DNA of 64,000 nt from Jonesiaceae bacterium BS-20 (GTDB lineage: Bacteria > Actinomycetota > Actinomycetes > Actinomycetales > Cellulomonadaceae). Position numbers and translations under genes: made by a program. Below the pieces are notes generated by a model. That model worked only from the letters and a program-made list of their open reading frames with translations. It had not been told where the DNA came from and searched no databases. Numbering within the stretch: position 1 is the stretch's first letter; every line of letters starts with the position of its first letter. Where the stretch lies: the NCBI GenBank assembly GCA_039995105.1, contig CP146203.1:682001-746000 (forward strand), written 5' to 3'. Shown here piece by piece: positions 35,244 through 44,424 of this stretch.

Positions 35244-38200
35244 ACCGACGATGCCTGAATCAACGATGCTAGACCCAATTTTGCCTGAACCTACCGTGGG
35301 CGTGGAATCAATGCCGTCACCAACCTTGAGCGCAATACACATTGCGGACCTTCTGGGGCGCCCGCGGCCCACCCCCGATCAGATCAAAGTGATTGAGGCA
35401 CCGCTCGAATCCATGTTGGTCATTGCCGGAGCGGGTTCCGGCAAGACAGAAACCATGTCCGCGCGCGTAGTCTGGCTCATTGCAAATGGGATGGTCGAAC
35501 CAAATGAGGTTCTAGGGTTGACGTTCACCCGTAAGGCCGCAGCGGAACTTGGCGAACGCGTGCGGCTGCGCCTGGCACAACTGAGCCGTGCTCAAGAACA
35601 ACGGCCCCAACACGAAGGCGACGGGTCACACAAAGGCGGATCACCGAGTGAGCGCGCCGCGGGTCAAGGCAGCGCCGCGAGGGTATTGGACGCGCTGGAC
35701 CGACCCACAATTTCCACCTATAACTCCTATGCGGCCTCACTGGTCTCAGACCATGGCCTGCGCATTGGGCGCGAACCTGGCGCTCGGATGCTGTCTGAGG
35801 CTACGCAATGGGCACTCGCAGCGGAGATAGTGGAACGTTGGAGCGCGGATATTGACTCCGAGAGCGCCGTCTCAACGATTATTGAGTCCGTCCTAAAACT
35901 GTCCGGGTCACTCAACGAGCACTTGCTGAGCGTGCCGGACGCGAAGTTGCAACTTGAACACTTGGTTGAGCCCCTCGTTGAGATCCCGGTTGCTGGCCGG
36001 TCCCTCAAGGCCGACGTTGGCAAACTAGGCAACTCTTTGAGCGTACGCATACAACTCCTTGACCTCGTCGCCGAGTATCAGCACCGCAAACGGGCCATGG
36101 AATCAATGGACTTTGGGGACCAAGTGGCTCTCGCCGCCGAGCTAGCCCTTACGGCGCCCGCGGTAGGCGAGTTAGAACGTGAGCGTTTCAAGGTGGTGCT
36201 CCTCGATGAATACCAAGACACCTCATACGCCCAGATCAAACTTCTGACAGCCCTGTTTGGGGCGGGGCACCCGGTTACCGCGGTGGGGGACCCAAACCAA
36301 TCCATCTACGGGTGGCGCGGCGCTAGTGCCGCCGGACCCGCACGGTTCCCCCAGCAGTTCCGCAATCGTGACGGTAGTAAAGCCACGGTTTTTCAGCTGG
36401 GAATGTCTTGGCGCAATGACACGCAGATTCTTGCCGCGGCAAACTATACCGCCCACCCCCTGTATGAAAACGATCCAGAAAACTCGCTTCCCTCTTTGGA
36501 ACCACGGCCGGGAGCTGGCACCGGTGCGGTCAGTGCCGGATACTTTGCCACGATCGAAGACGAAGCCGAGAATGCGGCCAAGTTCTTACAAGAACATTGG
36601 CAACCGGGGGTCACCTCGGCGGCTATTCTGTGCCGCGCTCGCAGTCAATTCCCGTTCCTTGAAGCGGCATTGCGGGCCAAGGGCATTGCGGTCGAGGTGG
36701 TTGGACTCGGTGGCTTGCTCATGACCCCGGAGGTAGTGGACCTTGTTGCGCTGCTTGAGGTGGTACACGATCCCTCCCGGGGAGATTCCCTCATGCGGCT
36801 ACTCACGGGCCCGCGCTTCTACCTTGGACCGGCCGACCTCAACGTGCTTGGCAACTACGCCCGGCACATGGCCCGGCGGCGCCCTACCAAAACCACGTAT
36901 GACCTTATGGGACAAGAAGTTACACCGGCTGAGGATCCCGTTGTCGAGGCTGACACATCAGACGAACGATCGATCATCGACGCGCTGACCCACCTTCCAC
37001 CAGCTGCCTGGACCGACCACGGCGGGCGCGGATTTACCGCGCTGGGCCATAGCCGGTTGGAACGGTTGGCCAGGATGCTCACCACGCTGCGCTCGCTGAC
37101 CTACCTGCCCCTTGCCGACCTCGTTGAACAGGCCGAGCGAGTACTGGGGTTAGATATTGAAATGGCCCTGATCGCTGACCGCAGCGCGCGAGCCGGGACC
37201 CCACGGGACCCTGCGAACCCGTGGGGCAGAGCCCACCTGGACGCATTCCGCAAAGTTGCCTCCGAGTTCTTCGACTCGGCAACGACCCCAACCCTTGGTG
37301 CTTTTTTGGCGTGGCTGGATGACGCACAAAAACGGGAACGGGGCTTGGAAAAGCCCTTGGGAACACCTGACCCGCACGCTGTTCAACTCATTACGGTCCA
37401 TGCCTCAAAGGGGCTGGAGTGGGATGTGGTTGTGGTCCCGGGCATGGTTGACGGCGTATTTCCATCAACCGCAACCGGATCGGAAAAGGGACCAATGGAT
37501 TCGGGGTGGCTCACTGATCTCGGAGAGCTGCCGTTTCCCCTACGTGGAGATGCCCGCGACCTGCCGCAGCTGGATTATTCTGCCGCGGAGAATGACGGCC
37601 AAGTGCTTGAGCTCATGACCGAGTTCCGCCGGACGTGTGGCGCGCACATGGTGCTCGAAGAACGCCGGCTTGCCTATGTTGCTTTCACACGCGCCCGGTC
37701 GCGGCTCCTGATCAGTGGCGCCTGGTGGCGGGAAGCGAAGAAACCCACGCAGCCGTCGCCGTTTTTACAAGAGCTGGTTGAAAACCGGATCATTACGGAT
37801 GTAGTGGTCGCCCCTGCCCCCGAGCCCGGCGATGAAAACCCTCGCATTGGTGAGGATGAGACCGGAGTTTGGCCACCGGATCTAAGCCAAGCGGTCGTAG
37901 ACCCCAACCAATCCCAAGCCGTTGCGCAAGCGGCCGCGCACGCACTGACCAGGCAGACCATTGCACGGAGCGCCGCTCAAGTACAAGAAGTGTTGGCTGA
38001 CCTGCGCAATCCACAAGGCAACCAGGAAACGGATTTTACAGAATCCAAAGAATCCAAACTGCACGAGCACGTAGATGGCCGCATACCCAAAGAAGCGCTT
38101 CCCTCGGGGATCACCAGTGCTGCGGGCACCGACCTAAGCCAACTTGCGAGGCTGCTGCTAACGGAACGCGACCGCACCCAAGAGGTCCGCACGGAGGTTG

Positions 38201-38820
38201 ACTTCCCCGAGCATATTTCCGTTTCCGGGCTGGTTGAGATTAGCCGGAACCGGGAAACCTATGCGCTCGATCGGCGCAGACCAATCCCAGCCAAACCCTC
38301 GGTTGCCTCTCGCCGCGGAACGACGTTCCACCTGTGGGTTGAACAGTTCTTTGGGCGCACGGTGCTGTTTGATATTGATGACTTGCCCGGAACCGATGAC
38401 TTCTTCATTGAGTCGGATGAGGCCTTAACCGCAATGCAAACACGGTTTGAGCGATCGCAGTGGGCCACGCTCGTTCCGATCGAACTTGAAGCCGACATTG
38501 ACGTGGTGATCGCTGGAACCGTCATACGATCGCGCATCGATGGTGTCTTTCCAGATCCCGATGCCCGCGTGGGTCTCGATGGGGTGCAACCCGTCGTTGT
38601 GGTCGACTGGAAGACGGGACGGGCCCCAACGGACCCGATCGAAAAAGCGAACCGCGAACTGCAACTTGCCGTGTACCGGCTGGCGTGGTCGCAATGGTCG
38701 GGCACGCCGTTGGACAAAGTCTCGGCGGCGTTCTACTACGTCACCTCTGACACCACGGTTCGCCCGCAGCACCTGGCAACGGCCCAGGAGATTGAAGACC
38801 TCATACTAGGACACGCCTGA
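35236..38820 (+). CDS. adnB: AdnB subunit of the AdnAB helicase-nuclease
   Basis: 1194-residue partner of AdnA with an intact SF1 motor: GAGSGKTETM (Walker A), LTFTRKAAAELGERV (Ia), LLDEYQDTSY (II), GDPNQSIYGWRGA (III), SWRND (IV region), VHASKGLEWDVVVVPG (V) and YVAFTRAR (VI). The C-terminal nuclease module shows GTTFHLWVEQFFG, SRIDGVFPD, VVVDWKTGR and the QLAVYRLAW helix. An acidic linker of about 120 residues separates the motor from the nuclease. The start overlaps the adnA end. The extra repeats near the N-terminus (EPTMPEST..LDP..LPEPT) look like a flexible extension. Confidence 0.95.
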   Translation: MFEPTMPESTMLDPILPEPTVGVESMPSPTLSAIHIADLLGRPRPTPDQIKVIEAPLESMLVIAGAGSGKTETMSARVVWLIANGMVEPNEVLGLTFTRKAAAELGERVRLRLAQLSRAQEQRPQHEGDGSHKGGSPSERAAGQGSAARVLDALDRPTISTYNSYAASLVSDHGLRIGREPGARMLSEATQWALAAEIVERWSADIDSESAVSTIIESVLKLSGSLNEHLLSVPDAKLQLEHLVEPLVEIPVAGRSLKADVGKLGNSLSVRIQLLDLVAEYQHRKRAMESMDFGDQVALAAELALTAPAVGELERERFKVVLLDEYQDTSYAQIKLLTALFGAGHPVTAVGDPNQSIYGWRGASAAGPARFPQQFRNRDGSKATVFQLGMSWRNDTQILAAANYTAHPLYENDPENSLPSLEPRPGAGTGAVSAGYFATIEDEAENAAKFLQEHWQPGVTSAAILCRARSQFPFLEAALRAKGIAVEVVGLGGLLMTPEVVDLVALLEVVHDPSRGDSLMRLLTGPRFYLGPADLNVLGNYARHMARRRPTKTTYDLMGQEVTPAEDPVVEADTSDERSIIDALTHLPPAAWTDHGGRGFTALGHSRLERLARMLTTLRSLTYLPLADLVEQAERVLGLDIEMALIADRSARAGTPRDPANPWGRAHLDAFRKVASEFFDSATTPTLGAFLAWLDDAQKRERGLEKPLGTPDPHAVQLITVHASKGLEWDVVVVPGMVDGVFPSTATGSEKGPMDSGWLTDLGELPFPLRGDARDLPQLDYSAAENDGQVLELMTEFRRTCGAHMVLEERRLAYVAFTRARSRLLISGAWWREAKKPTQPSPFLQELVENRIITDVVVAPAPEPGDENPRIGEDETGVWPPDLSQAVVDPNQSQAVAQAAAHALTRQTIARSAAQVQEVLADLRNPQGNQETDFTESKESKLHEHVDGRIPKEALPSGITSAAGTDLSQLARLLLTERDRTQEVRTEVDFPEHISVSGLVEISRNRETYALDRRRPIPAKPSVASRRGTTFHLWVEQFFGRTVLFDIDDLPGTDDFFIESDEALTAMQTRFERSQWATLVPIELEADIDVVIAGTVIRSRIDGVFPDPDARVGLDGVQPVVVVDWKTGRAPTDPIEKANRELQLAVYRLAWSQWSGTPLDKVSAAFYYVTSDTTVRPQHLATAQEIEDLILGHA

Positions 38821-38879
38821 GAGTTGGTCTGCTGGTCTGCGAGATTAACGGCTTGGCCCAACCCTGGGGGACTGAGCCG

Positions 38880-40148
38880 CTAATCCTCGGTGACGTCCGT
38901 AGGGGGAATAATTTGCAGCGCGGTAGTTGGGTCGTCCGCGTGGGGGCCGGGCGGAACGGACCGGTCATAGTTGGGCAGTTTAGGCTCAGGGAACTGAGGG
39001 TTTTCACCCGAATGAGCGACGTTCACCTCGCGTTGCCCAAATTCCGCACTGGCCGGATCCAGATCAGCAGCCTCGGGGTCCTCGGAGATTGCAAGCGTGC
39101 CGGATTCCGCCGGTGCCTCAATGTGTTGTGCGGTCTCTTGATCATCCGTTGCCTCCGTCGAGGTGAGAGGGTCGGGATCTGCCAGAGGCCGCACGTAGCC
39201 GTCCTGGGCCACTCGGGAGGAAATGGTGAAGGAACCTGTTTCAGTGGTGACCTCAACGAGGTCGGACATCATTTCTACGGCATCGGCAATAATGATCGGG
39301 TTATTGAGCCGCACACCGTGTTGCAACCACTTGACCAAAGCGAGCTCGGTCAGCAATTGGGCGCGGTCCAACAGGTGCGGATCCAAGAGTTCGGTGCGTC
39401 GCAGCTGGTAGGCCTCGATGATCGACTCCGTGCAGTCCTGCGGTGCTGAGGCGATCAGCCAGGCGAGGTCATCTGCCGGATCGGCAATTTGGACACCGGT
39501 CCAATCGACAATGGCCGAGACCTGGCCGTGCGCCATGATGACGGACTCGGGGGAGAGCTCACCATGGGTGACCACCGGGGTGAACCGCCACAGGGCAGCA
39601 TTTTCGAGTGCGGTCTCCCAGCGGCGCAACAAGAATGCGGGGATTCGTCCGGTTGTGGCGGCCTCATCCAACTGGGCGAGGTGACGTTTGCGGTACTCGT
39701 CGGCGGTATAGCTGGGGTGCCCGGTATCTTCAACAATCATCCGGGGCAACTCATGAATGGCAGCGATGGCGCGGCCCAAACTTGCTGCGGCACCGGGGCC
39801 GGGCTGGAGCCTATCCAGGTTGAGCGCCGACCCCACGATCCGGCGGAAAACGACGGCGCGCCCGCCCTCAAGCAGGGGAGCGAAACCGGCCGCGCGGGGA
39901 ACAACAAACGGTAAGATACCTTGTTCCACCAGTGGGGCAATTGCGCCCAGAAGCGCGATTTCTGCTTCCGAGGTCGCTCCGGCGGTTGGGGTGGTGGGAA
40001 CCTGAACCAACCACTGCCTATCCTCAGCATCGACGGCTATCGCTGCTTGAAATCCAGTGGCGGCAGGAGCAGGTGCGGCATGACAAACGTCAAGACCGGG
40101 GATCGCTACGGTGGCCAGAGCGGCAATGGCATTGGGAGTCAGCTGCAC
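38880..40148 (-). CDS. APH-fold phosphotransferase-like protein with long acidic tail
   Basis: Residues 1-280 have the aminoglycoside/macrolide phosphotransferase (APH) fold. The catalytic loop reads THGELSPES where active kinases have HGDxxxxN, so both the catalytic Asp and the metal-binding Asn are changed, while the DFG-like IVDWTG is kept. Residues 300-422 are a disordered acidic/Pro tail. It may be a pseudokinase or a protein with altered catalysis; an antibiotic-resistance role should not be assumed. A phosphotransferase gene in this slot between adnB and nudC fits the conserved actinobacterial cluster. It converges with adnB. Confidence 0.82.
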   Translation of the reverse strand: MQLTPNAIAALATVAIPGLDVCHAAPAPAATGFQAAIAVDAEDRQWLVQVPTTPTAGATSEAEIALLGAIAPLVEQGILPFVVPRAAGFAPLLEGGRAVVFRRIVGSALNLDRLQPGPGAAASLGRAIAAIHELPRMIVEDTGHPSYTADEYRKRHLAQLDEAATTGRIPAFLLRRWETALENAALWRFTPVVTHGELSPESVIMAHGQVSAIVDWTGVQIADPADDLAWLIASAPQDCTESIIEAYQLRRTELLDPHLLDRAQLLTELALVKWLQHGVRLNNPIIIADAVEMMSDLVEVTTETGSFTISSRVAQDGYVRPLADPDPLTSTEATDDQETAQHIEAPAESGTLAISEDPEAADLDPASAEFGQREVNVAHSGENPQFPEPKLPNYDRSVPPGPHADDPTTALQIIPPTDVTED

Positions 40149-40279
40149 AAGTTCTAGGTTAGTAGGAAAAAGGCGTTGTTGTGGGATGGAACCGGGCGGT
40201 GGCCTAAAATCTCACAAACTCACCGGGACGGGTTGGTCTAAGCCTTAGGGCCTAGATTCCGGGTATAGAGTCTTGAGTT

Positions 40280-41299
40280 ATGGGATTCACTGATCTACCT
40301 CTGGCTCAATCCGCGCTCGACCGAGCGGCAAACCGGCGTTCTGAGCCGGATCTCATAGCAACGCTCCTGGCCGATGATGCCACGTTGGTACTACCAATCT
40401 ATGACCGCGAGGTACCCATCGCTCCACCAACCGCCGATCCTGCGGACGGGGAACTTGGGCAGTCGAGTCCATCCGAGCCGGCCGCGCCGCAGCTGCATAT
40501 GATCGCGCCGGATCAAGTTCCCGACTATCTGGCCAGCCACAGTGAGACCATGTGGGTCTATCTGGGGCAATTTGGGGGTAGGGATATTGTTGCGATCGTT
40601 ATTCCAACCTCGGTGGGTAAAATTGAGACCGACCCGTGGCGGTCCAGCCTTGCCTGGGCGCCCCTGCGGTTCTTTGCTGAGGCGGCCTCCACCCGGGAAG
40701 AGTACCTTGAGACTGAGGAACGGGCCGGGCTTGCTGTTGTTGCCGTGGCCCTAGCAAATTGGCACTCTACGTCACGGTTCTGTGGTCGTTGCGGTGCCCG
40801 TACGGTCATTGCTACGGCCGGGTGGACGCGGAACTGCACGGGTTGCTTGGTTGAGCATTTTCCCCGGACCGACCCCGCAGTGATCATGGCGGTTCTGTCC
40901 GATGATGACAAGATCTTGTTGGGCAATTCAACCAAGTGGCCGGCGGATCGGTTTTCCACCCTCGCCGGGTTTGTTGAACCTGGCGAGACCCTCGAAGCGG
41001 CCGTGAGGCGCGAGGTATTTGAGGAATCAGCGATCCTTACCGGTGAGGTGACCTACCTGGGGTCACAGCCGTGGCCATTTCCGGGGTCCCTCATGCTGGG
41101 CTACTTTGCCAGGGCCACCTCAACCGAAATTACCGTGGACGGCGAGGAGATCAGACAGGCTCGTTGGTTTAGCCGCGCGGAGTTGGCAGCTGAGGTCGCC
41201 AGCGGGCAGCTGAGCCTACCGGGGGTGTCCTCGATCGCCCGCAGGCTTATTGAGCACTGGTACGGCGCCAAGATTATGACGCCACGGCGCACTTCCTAA
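40280..41299 (+). CDS. nudC: NAD(H) pyrophosphatase / NAD-capped RNA hydrolase
   Basis: Nudix hydrolase cleaving NADH to NMNH and AMP and possibly removing NAD caps from RNA. Zinc ribbon CGRCGARTV...CTGC near residues 168-190; complete Nudix box G-x5-E-x7-RE-V-x-EE (GFVEPGETLEAAVRREVFEE); and the NudC subgroup signature SQPWPFPGSLMLGY. Length 339. ATG 40280 has no RBS but TATAGA about 12 bases before, which suggests a leaderless mRNA. In mycobacteria nudC also adjoins adnB, the mycoredoxin and uvrD2. Confidence 0.96.
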   Translation: MGFTDLPLAQSALDRAANRRSEPDLIATLLADDATLVLPIYDREVPIAPPTADPADGELGQSSPSEPAAPQLHMIAPDQVPDYLASHSETMWVYLGQFGGRDIVAIVIPTSVGKIETDPWRSSLAWAPLRFFAEAASTREEYLETEERAGLAVVAVALANWHSTSRFCGRCGARTVIATAGWTRNCTGCLVEHFPRTDPAVIMAVLSDDDKILLGNSTKWPADRFSTLAGFVEPGETLEAAVRREVFEESAILTGEVTYLGSQPWPFPGSLMLGYFARATSTEITVDGEEIRQARWFSRAELAAEVASGQLSLPGVSSIARRLIEHWYGAKIMTPRRTS

Positions 41300-41337
41300 C
41301 TACATGACTACATGGGGGAACCGGGCTCCCCGGTAAC

Positions 41338-41379
41338 CAACGCTGGGGCCCACACAAAAACGTGTGGGCCCCAGCGTTG
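41338..41379. terminator. 18-bp perfect hairpin between nudC and mycoredoxin genes
   Basis: Bases 41338-41355 (CAACGCTGGG...) pair perfectly with 41362-41379 around an AAAAAC loop, between the convergent nudC and mycoredoxin genes. No U-tract. Confidence 0.7.
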
Positions 41380-41479
41380 CAATATCGAACTCAAAACCGA
41401 GTTAAACGCCAAGCCAAGACGGACTTGTTGGCACCGCGGTGCCGGTCATATCTGCTCTGGCTGTTCTTACCGGACTGAG

Positions 41480-41752
41480 TTACAGACCCAACCGGGCCTT
41501 GACGTCGTTGAGGGACGGGTTGGTGGCGCTTGTGCCATCAGGGAAGACAACGGTTGGCACTACCCGGTTGCCGCCGTTGACAGCCTCAACGTACTCGGCC
41601 GTGCCGGGGACTTCCTCTACGTTGACGACGGTGTACCCAATGTTGGCGGACTTCAGTTGGGTTTCCAGCCGGCGGCAGTACCCACACCAGGTGGTCGAGT
41701 ACATGATGATCTGGCCCTCTTCAGGAATATTTGGCGCAACAGGTGTTGTCAT
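41480..41752 (-). CDS. mycoredoxin (glutaredoxin-like)
   Basis: A 90-residue thioredoxin-fold oxidoreductase that reduces mycothiol mixed disulfides. Active site WCGYC (about residues 22-26) after IIMYSTT; cis-proline region VVPTVVFPDG; end SLNDVKARLGL. This fits mycoredoxin-1 (Rv3198A), which likewise lies between nudC and uvrD2. ATG 41752 has AAAGG 8 bases upstream; the frame extends to 41890 but that part is a shadow. It diverges from uvrD2. Confidence 0.94.
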   Translation of the reverse strand: MTTPVAPNIPEEGQIIMYSTTWCGYCRRLETQLKSANIGYTVVNVEEVPGTAEYVEAVNGGNRVVPTVVFPDGTSATNPSLNDVKARLGL

Positions 41753-41900
41753 TGTTGTGGCCTTTCTGCACTGGTGCCTGCGCGTAGGTGACTTCGCCGG
41801 CACGTTGATGAACTCACTCGAGTAGAACACGTTGACGGATCCAGTGTAGTTATACACCTGACACGGCGCAGTGGTGAGTTTGTCACACACAACTGCAACA

Positions 41901-43928
41901 ATGAACGTGATGAGTATTCAGCTTCCTTCCCCAGATGAAATTTTGGCCGCACTTGACCCCGAGCAACGTGCGGTTGCCCAAGCGTTGACGGGGCCAGTGT
42001 GCGTACTTGCCGGTGCCGGAACGGGTAAGACCCGGGCCATTACCCACCGTATTGCCTATGGGGTGCGAACGGGCATGTACGTGCCTACTTCCGTGCTGGC
42101 GGTGACGTTTACCGCCCGGGCAGCGGGGGAGATGCGCAGCCGTTTGCGGGACTTGGGTGTTGCCGGCGTGCAGGCCCGCACTTTTCACGCGGCAGCGCTC
42201 AAACAGCTGAGTTACTTTTGGCCCAAGATCATTGGCGGTGCGCCGCCGCGGATCATGGAACAAAAGGCGCAGGCGGTTGCTGAGTCCGCCCGCCGCCTGG
42301 GGCTGGACGTAGATAGGGTCACGGTCCGTGACCTCGCCACGGAAGTGGAATGGGCCAAGGTCTCCATGATCTCCCCGGAAAACTACGAGCAGGCCGCGAC
42401 TGCGATTGGCCGCCCCGCGCCCGCAGGTTTTGATCACCGCACTGTCTCAAGGCTCCTTACGGACTATGAGGCGGTTAAGGAGATCCGCGGCGTGATCGAC
42501 TTTGAAGACGTGTTGATGCTGCTTGGCGCGTTCCTGCAGGAGCACCCGCGCATGGCGGATGAGGTACGCGCGCAGTACCGCCGCTTTGTCGTTGATGAGT
42601 ACCAAGACGTCTCCCCACTGCAACAGTTTGTTCTGGACCAGTGGCTGGGTGGGCGCAAAGAAATTTGTGTTGTGGGCGACCCTAGCCAGACCATTTACTC
42701 GTTTACCGGGGCCACCCCGTTTCACCTGATGAGCTTTGCCAAGAAATACCAGGACGCCGAAGTCATCAAGCTCGTGCGGGACTACCGGTCAACCCCCCAG
42801 ATTGTGCGGCTGGCAAATAACCTGCTTACCAGCGCACCCAAAAAGAACTCTTTTCCGGTCCTTGAGCTCATTGCACAGCGCGAGCCCGGCCCACCGGTGA
42901 CGTTCTCCGCCTATTCCGATGATGATGCGGAAGCCGCCGCAATTGCGGCCCGCATTCGGCGCCGCATCGCGGCGGGCACCGCCCCGCAAGACATCGCGAT
43001 CCTGTATCGCACCAACGCCCAGTCGGAAGGGTTTGAAAACGCGCTTTCCGATGCCGGAATTAGTTACGTTGTCCGCGGCGGCAACCGCTTCTTCGCACGC
43101 CGCGATGTCCGTGACGCAATCGTGTTGCTGCGTGGGGCATCGAGAAGCATTGCCGAGGGCATGACACTGACCCAAATTGTGCAAGACACCCTCATTAACG
43201 CGGGCTGGAGCCCCAAGCCCCCGGCTGGACGAGGGGCCGCACGGGAACGCTGGGATGCGCTCAATGCGTTGGTGACCCTTGCCCAAAACCTCGAAGAAAC
43301 CCGCGATGCCACACTTGCGGATCTCCTTGCGGACCTCGACGAACGCGCCCATAACCAACACGCACCCACAGTCGATGGGGTGACGCTGGCATCCCTACAC
43401 GCCGCAAAGGGCCTCGAATGGGATGTGGTGTATTTGGCGGGACTCAGCGAGGGGCTGATGCCAATCTCGCTGGCAGAAACCGCTGAAGCCGTCGCTGAAG
43501 AACGCCGGCTACTATACGTTGGCATCACCCGTGCCAAACTGGACCTCGAACTGTCCTACTCGCAATCGCGCAACGTCAATTCCCGCGGAAACCGGCAGCG
43601 CTCACGGTTCCTAGCCGGGCTGTGGTCGGATGAGGCCAGCCGCACAACGATCAAGCGCGGACTCGTGGGTCCCAACATTGCTGCCCACGGGGACGTTGAT
43701 GAAGAACTGCTGACCAAACTCACCACCTGGCGTAACTCCCGGTCCAAAGCACTCGCGGTCAACCCATCTGCGGTCATGCCCACTGCCGTCCTGCAACGAC
43801 TGGCCGCGCTACGCCCAACAACGATTGAGGCGCTGCTGACCACCCGCAGTGTCGGGCCGGAACGTGGCGAACGGTGGGGGCAAGAGATGCTGGTCATTAT
43901 TAAGAATCACGTCGATTCTAACTACTAA
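41901..43928 (+). CDS. uvrD2: UvrD2-type SF1 DNA helicase with HRDC domain
   Basis: DNA-dependent ATPase/helicase of 675 aa. Motor motifs: LAGAGTGKTRAITHR (about residues 37-51), VVDEYQDVSPLQ, VVGDPSQTIYSFTGA, RDYRSTPQIV, LHAAKGLEWDVVYLAGLSEG (split: LHAAKGLEWDV) and YVGITRAK. The end carries an HRDC domain (LQRLAALRPTTIEALLTTR, shown in part). The tetracysteine extension of mycobacterial UvrD2 is not present. Start ATG 41901 or 41910; no RBS is evident. Followed by whiB7, as in many actinobacteria. Confidence 0.93.
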   Translation: MNVMSIQLPSPDEILAALDPEQRAVAQALTGPVCVLAGAGTGKTRAITHRIAYGVRTGMYVPTSVLAVTFTARAAGEMRSRLRDLGVAGVQARTFHAAALKQLSYFWPKIIGGAPPRIMEQKAQAVAESARRLGLDVDRVTVRDLATEVEWAKVSMISPENYEQAATAIGRPAPAGFDHRTVSRLLTDYEAVKEIRGVIDFEDVLMLLGAFLQEHPRMADEVRAQYRRFVVDEYQDVSPLQQFVLDQWLGGRKEICVVGDPSQTIYSFTGATPFHLMSFAKKYQDAEVIKLVRDYRSTPQIVRLANNLLTSAPKKNSFPVLELIAQREPGPPVTFSAYSDDDAEAAAIAARIRRRIAAGTAPQDIAILYRTNAQSEGFENALSDAGISYVVRGGNRFFARRDVRDAIVLLRGASRSIAEGMTLTQIVQDTLINAGWSPKPPAGRGAARERWDALNALVTLAQNLEETRDATLADLLADLDERAHNQHAPTVDGVTLASLHAAKGLEWDVVYLAGLSEGLMPISLAETAEAVAEERRLLYVGITRAKLDLELSYSQSRNVNSRGNRQRSRFLAGLWSDEASRTTIKRGLVGPNIAAHGDVDEELLTKLTTWRNSRSKALAVNPSAVMPTAVLQRLAALRPTTIEALLTTRSVGPERGERWGQEMLVIIKNHVDSNY

Positions 43929-43958
43929 ACAGCCCCGGAATGACCTGCGGAAACAGGC

Positions 43959-44013
43959 AATAAAATTTAGTTCAATAAATAAGTTGCCTTGCCTCTTACC
44001 CAAGCCGTAGTGT
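43959..44013 (+). promoter_or_regulatory. putative whiB7 promoter with AT-rich WhiB7 box
   Basis: An AT-rich tract (43959-43983) directly precedes TTGCCT (-35, 43984-43989) and, after 18 bases, TAGTGT (-10, 44008-44013). WhiB7 is known to activate promoters with an AT-rich stretch just upstream of the -35, including its own. The assignment here is by pattern and position. Confidence 0.6.
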
Positions 44014-44097
44014 TAAGAAGTCCGGTTAACCGCGGCTACGTCAAACTTGTAATCTTAAGGTTTGGTAGGCCTAACAACGAATGGAGGTGGAAGCGAA

Positions 44098-44247
44098 ATG
44101 AAGAATCAAATTCAGGTAGGGATGAATCCCGCCGAGCGACATGTGCAAAATTTTGCCATCCGTTTTCGCTTCCTAGCATTCGTAGCCTTCCGTAGTGAAG
44201 GCCAAGCCCTACGGGGCTTTGCGGTTACACCTCACGTCACCGGTTAA
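44098..44247 (+). CDS. whiB7 leader peptide (uORF), 49 aa
   Basis: A short ORF in the whiB7 leader with a strong RBS (GGAGG, 44083-44087, 10 bases before ATG). It reads MKNQIQVGMNPAERH, then a Phe/Arg/Ala-rich part (NFAIRFRFLAFVAFR) and ends PHVTG. Its last third overlaps alternative hairpins, and it stops 50 bases before a terminator. In mycobacteria a whiB7 uORF senses ribosome stalling by antibiotics and controls read-through. This one probably does the same; the peptide sequence itself may be unimportant. Confidence 0.7.
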   Translation: MKNQIQVGMNPAERHVQNFAIRFRFLAFVAFRSEGQALRGFAVTPHVTG

Positions 44248-44256
44248 CGCCGGTGA
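44189..44256 (+). promoter_or_regulatory. alternative hairpins in the whiB7 leader
   Basis: CCGTAG (44190-44195) can pair with CTACGG (44209-44214), which excludes the AAGCCC/GGGCTT hairpin (44204-44209 / 44213-44218). A third hairpin, TCACCGG/CCGGTGA (44237-44243 / 44250-44256), lies at the uORF stop. Mutually exclusive stems over the uORF end fit an attenuator. Confidence 0.5.
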
Positions 44257-44295
44257 GTGGCGCATAAGATCTTGCGCCCACTCAACGACATGATC

Positions 44296-44331
44296 AACCG
44301 CGAAGCCCAACGGGACTCGCGGTTTTTCTTT
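44296..44331 (+). terminator. attenuator terminator upstream of whiB7
   Basis: AACCGCGA (44296-44303) pairs with TCGCGGTT (44317-44324), with CCC/GGG inside, and runs into TTTCTTTTTGG. It is a canonical intrinsic terminator placed between the uORF and the whiB7 coding region, so whiB7 expression requires read-through. Confidence 0.88.
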
Positions 44332-44424
44332 TTGGTTTCCACCTATCCCAAGGCGGAGGCCTGTGAACTTGCCGTCAGTCCCCCCAAATTCTTGTATGCC
44401 TTAAAGAACCAAGTGGAGGACATT

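Noticed and set aside
44257-44424. upstream extension of whiB7 to an ATG at 44257
   Set aside because: It would translate through the attenuator terminator (poly-U read as Phe codons); GGAGG before GTG 44425 is far better placed.
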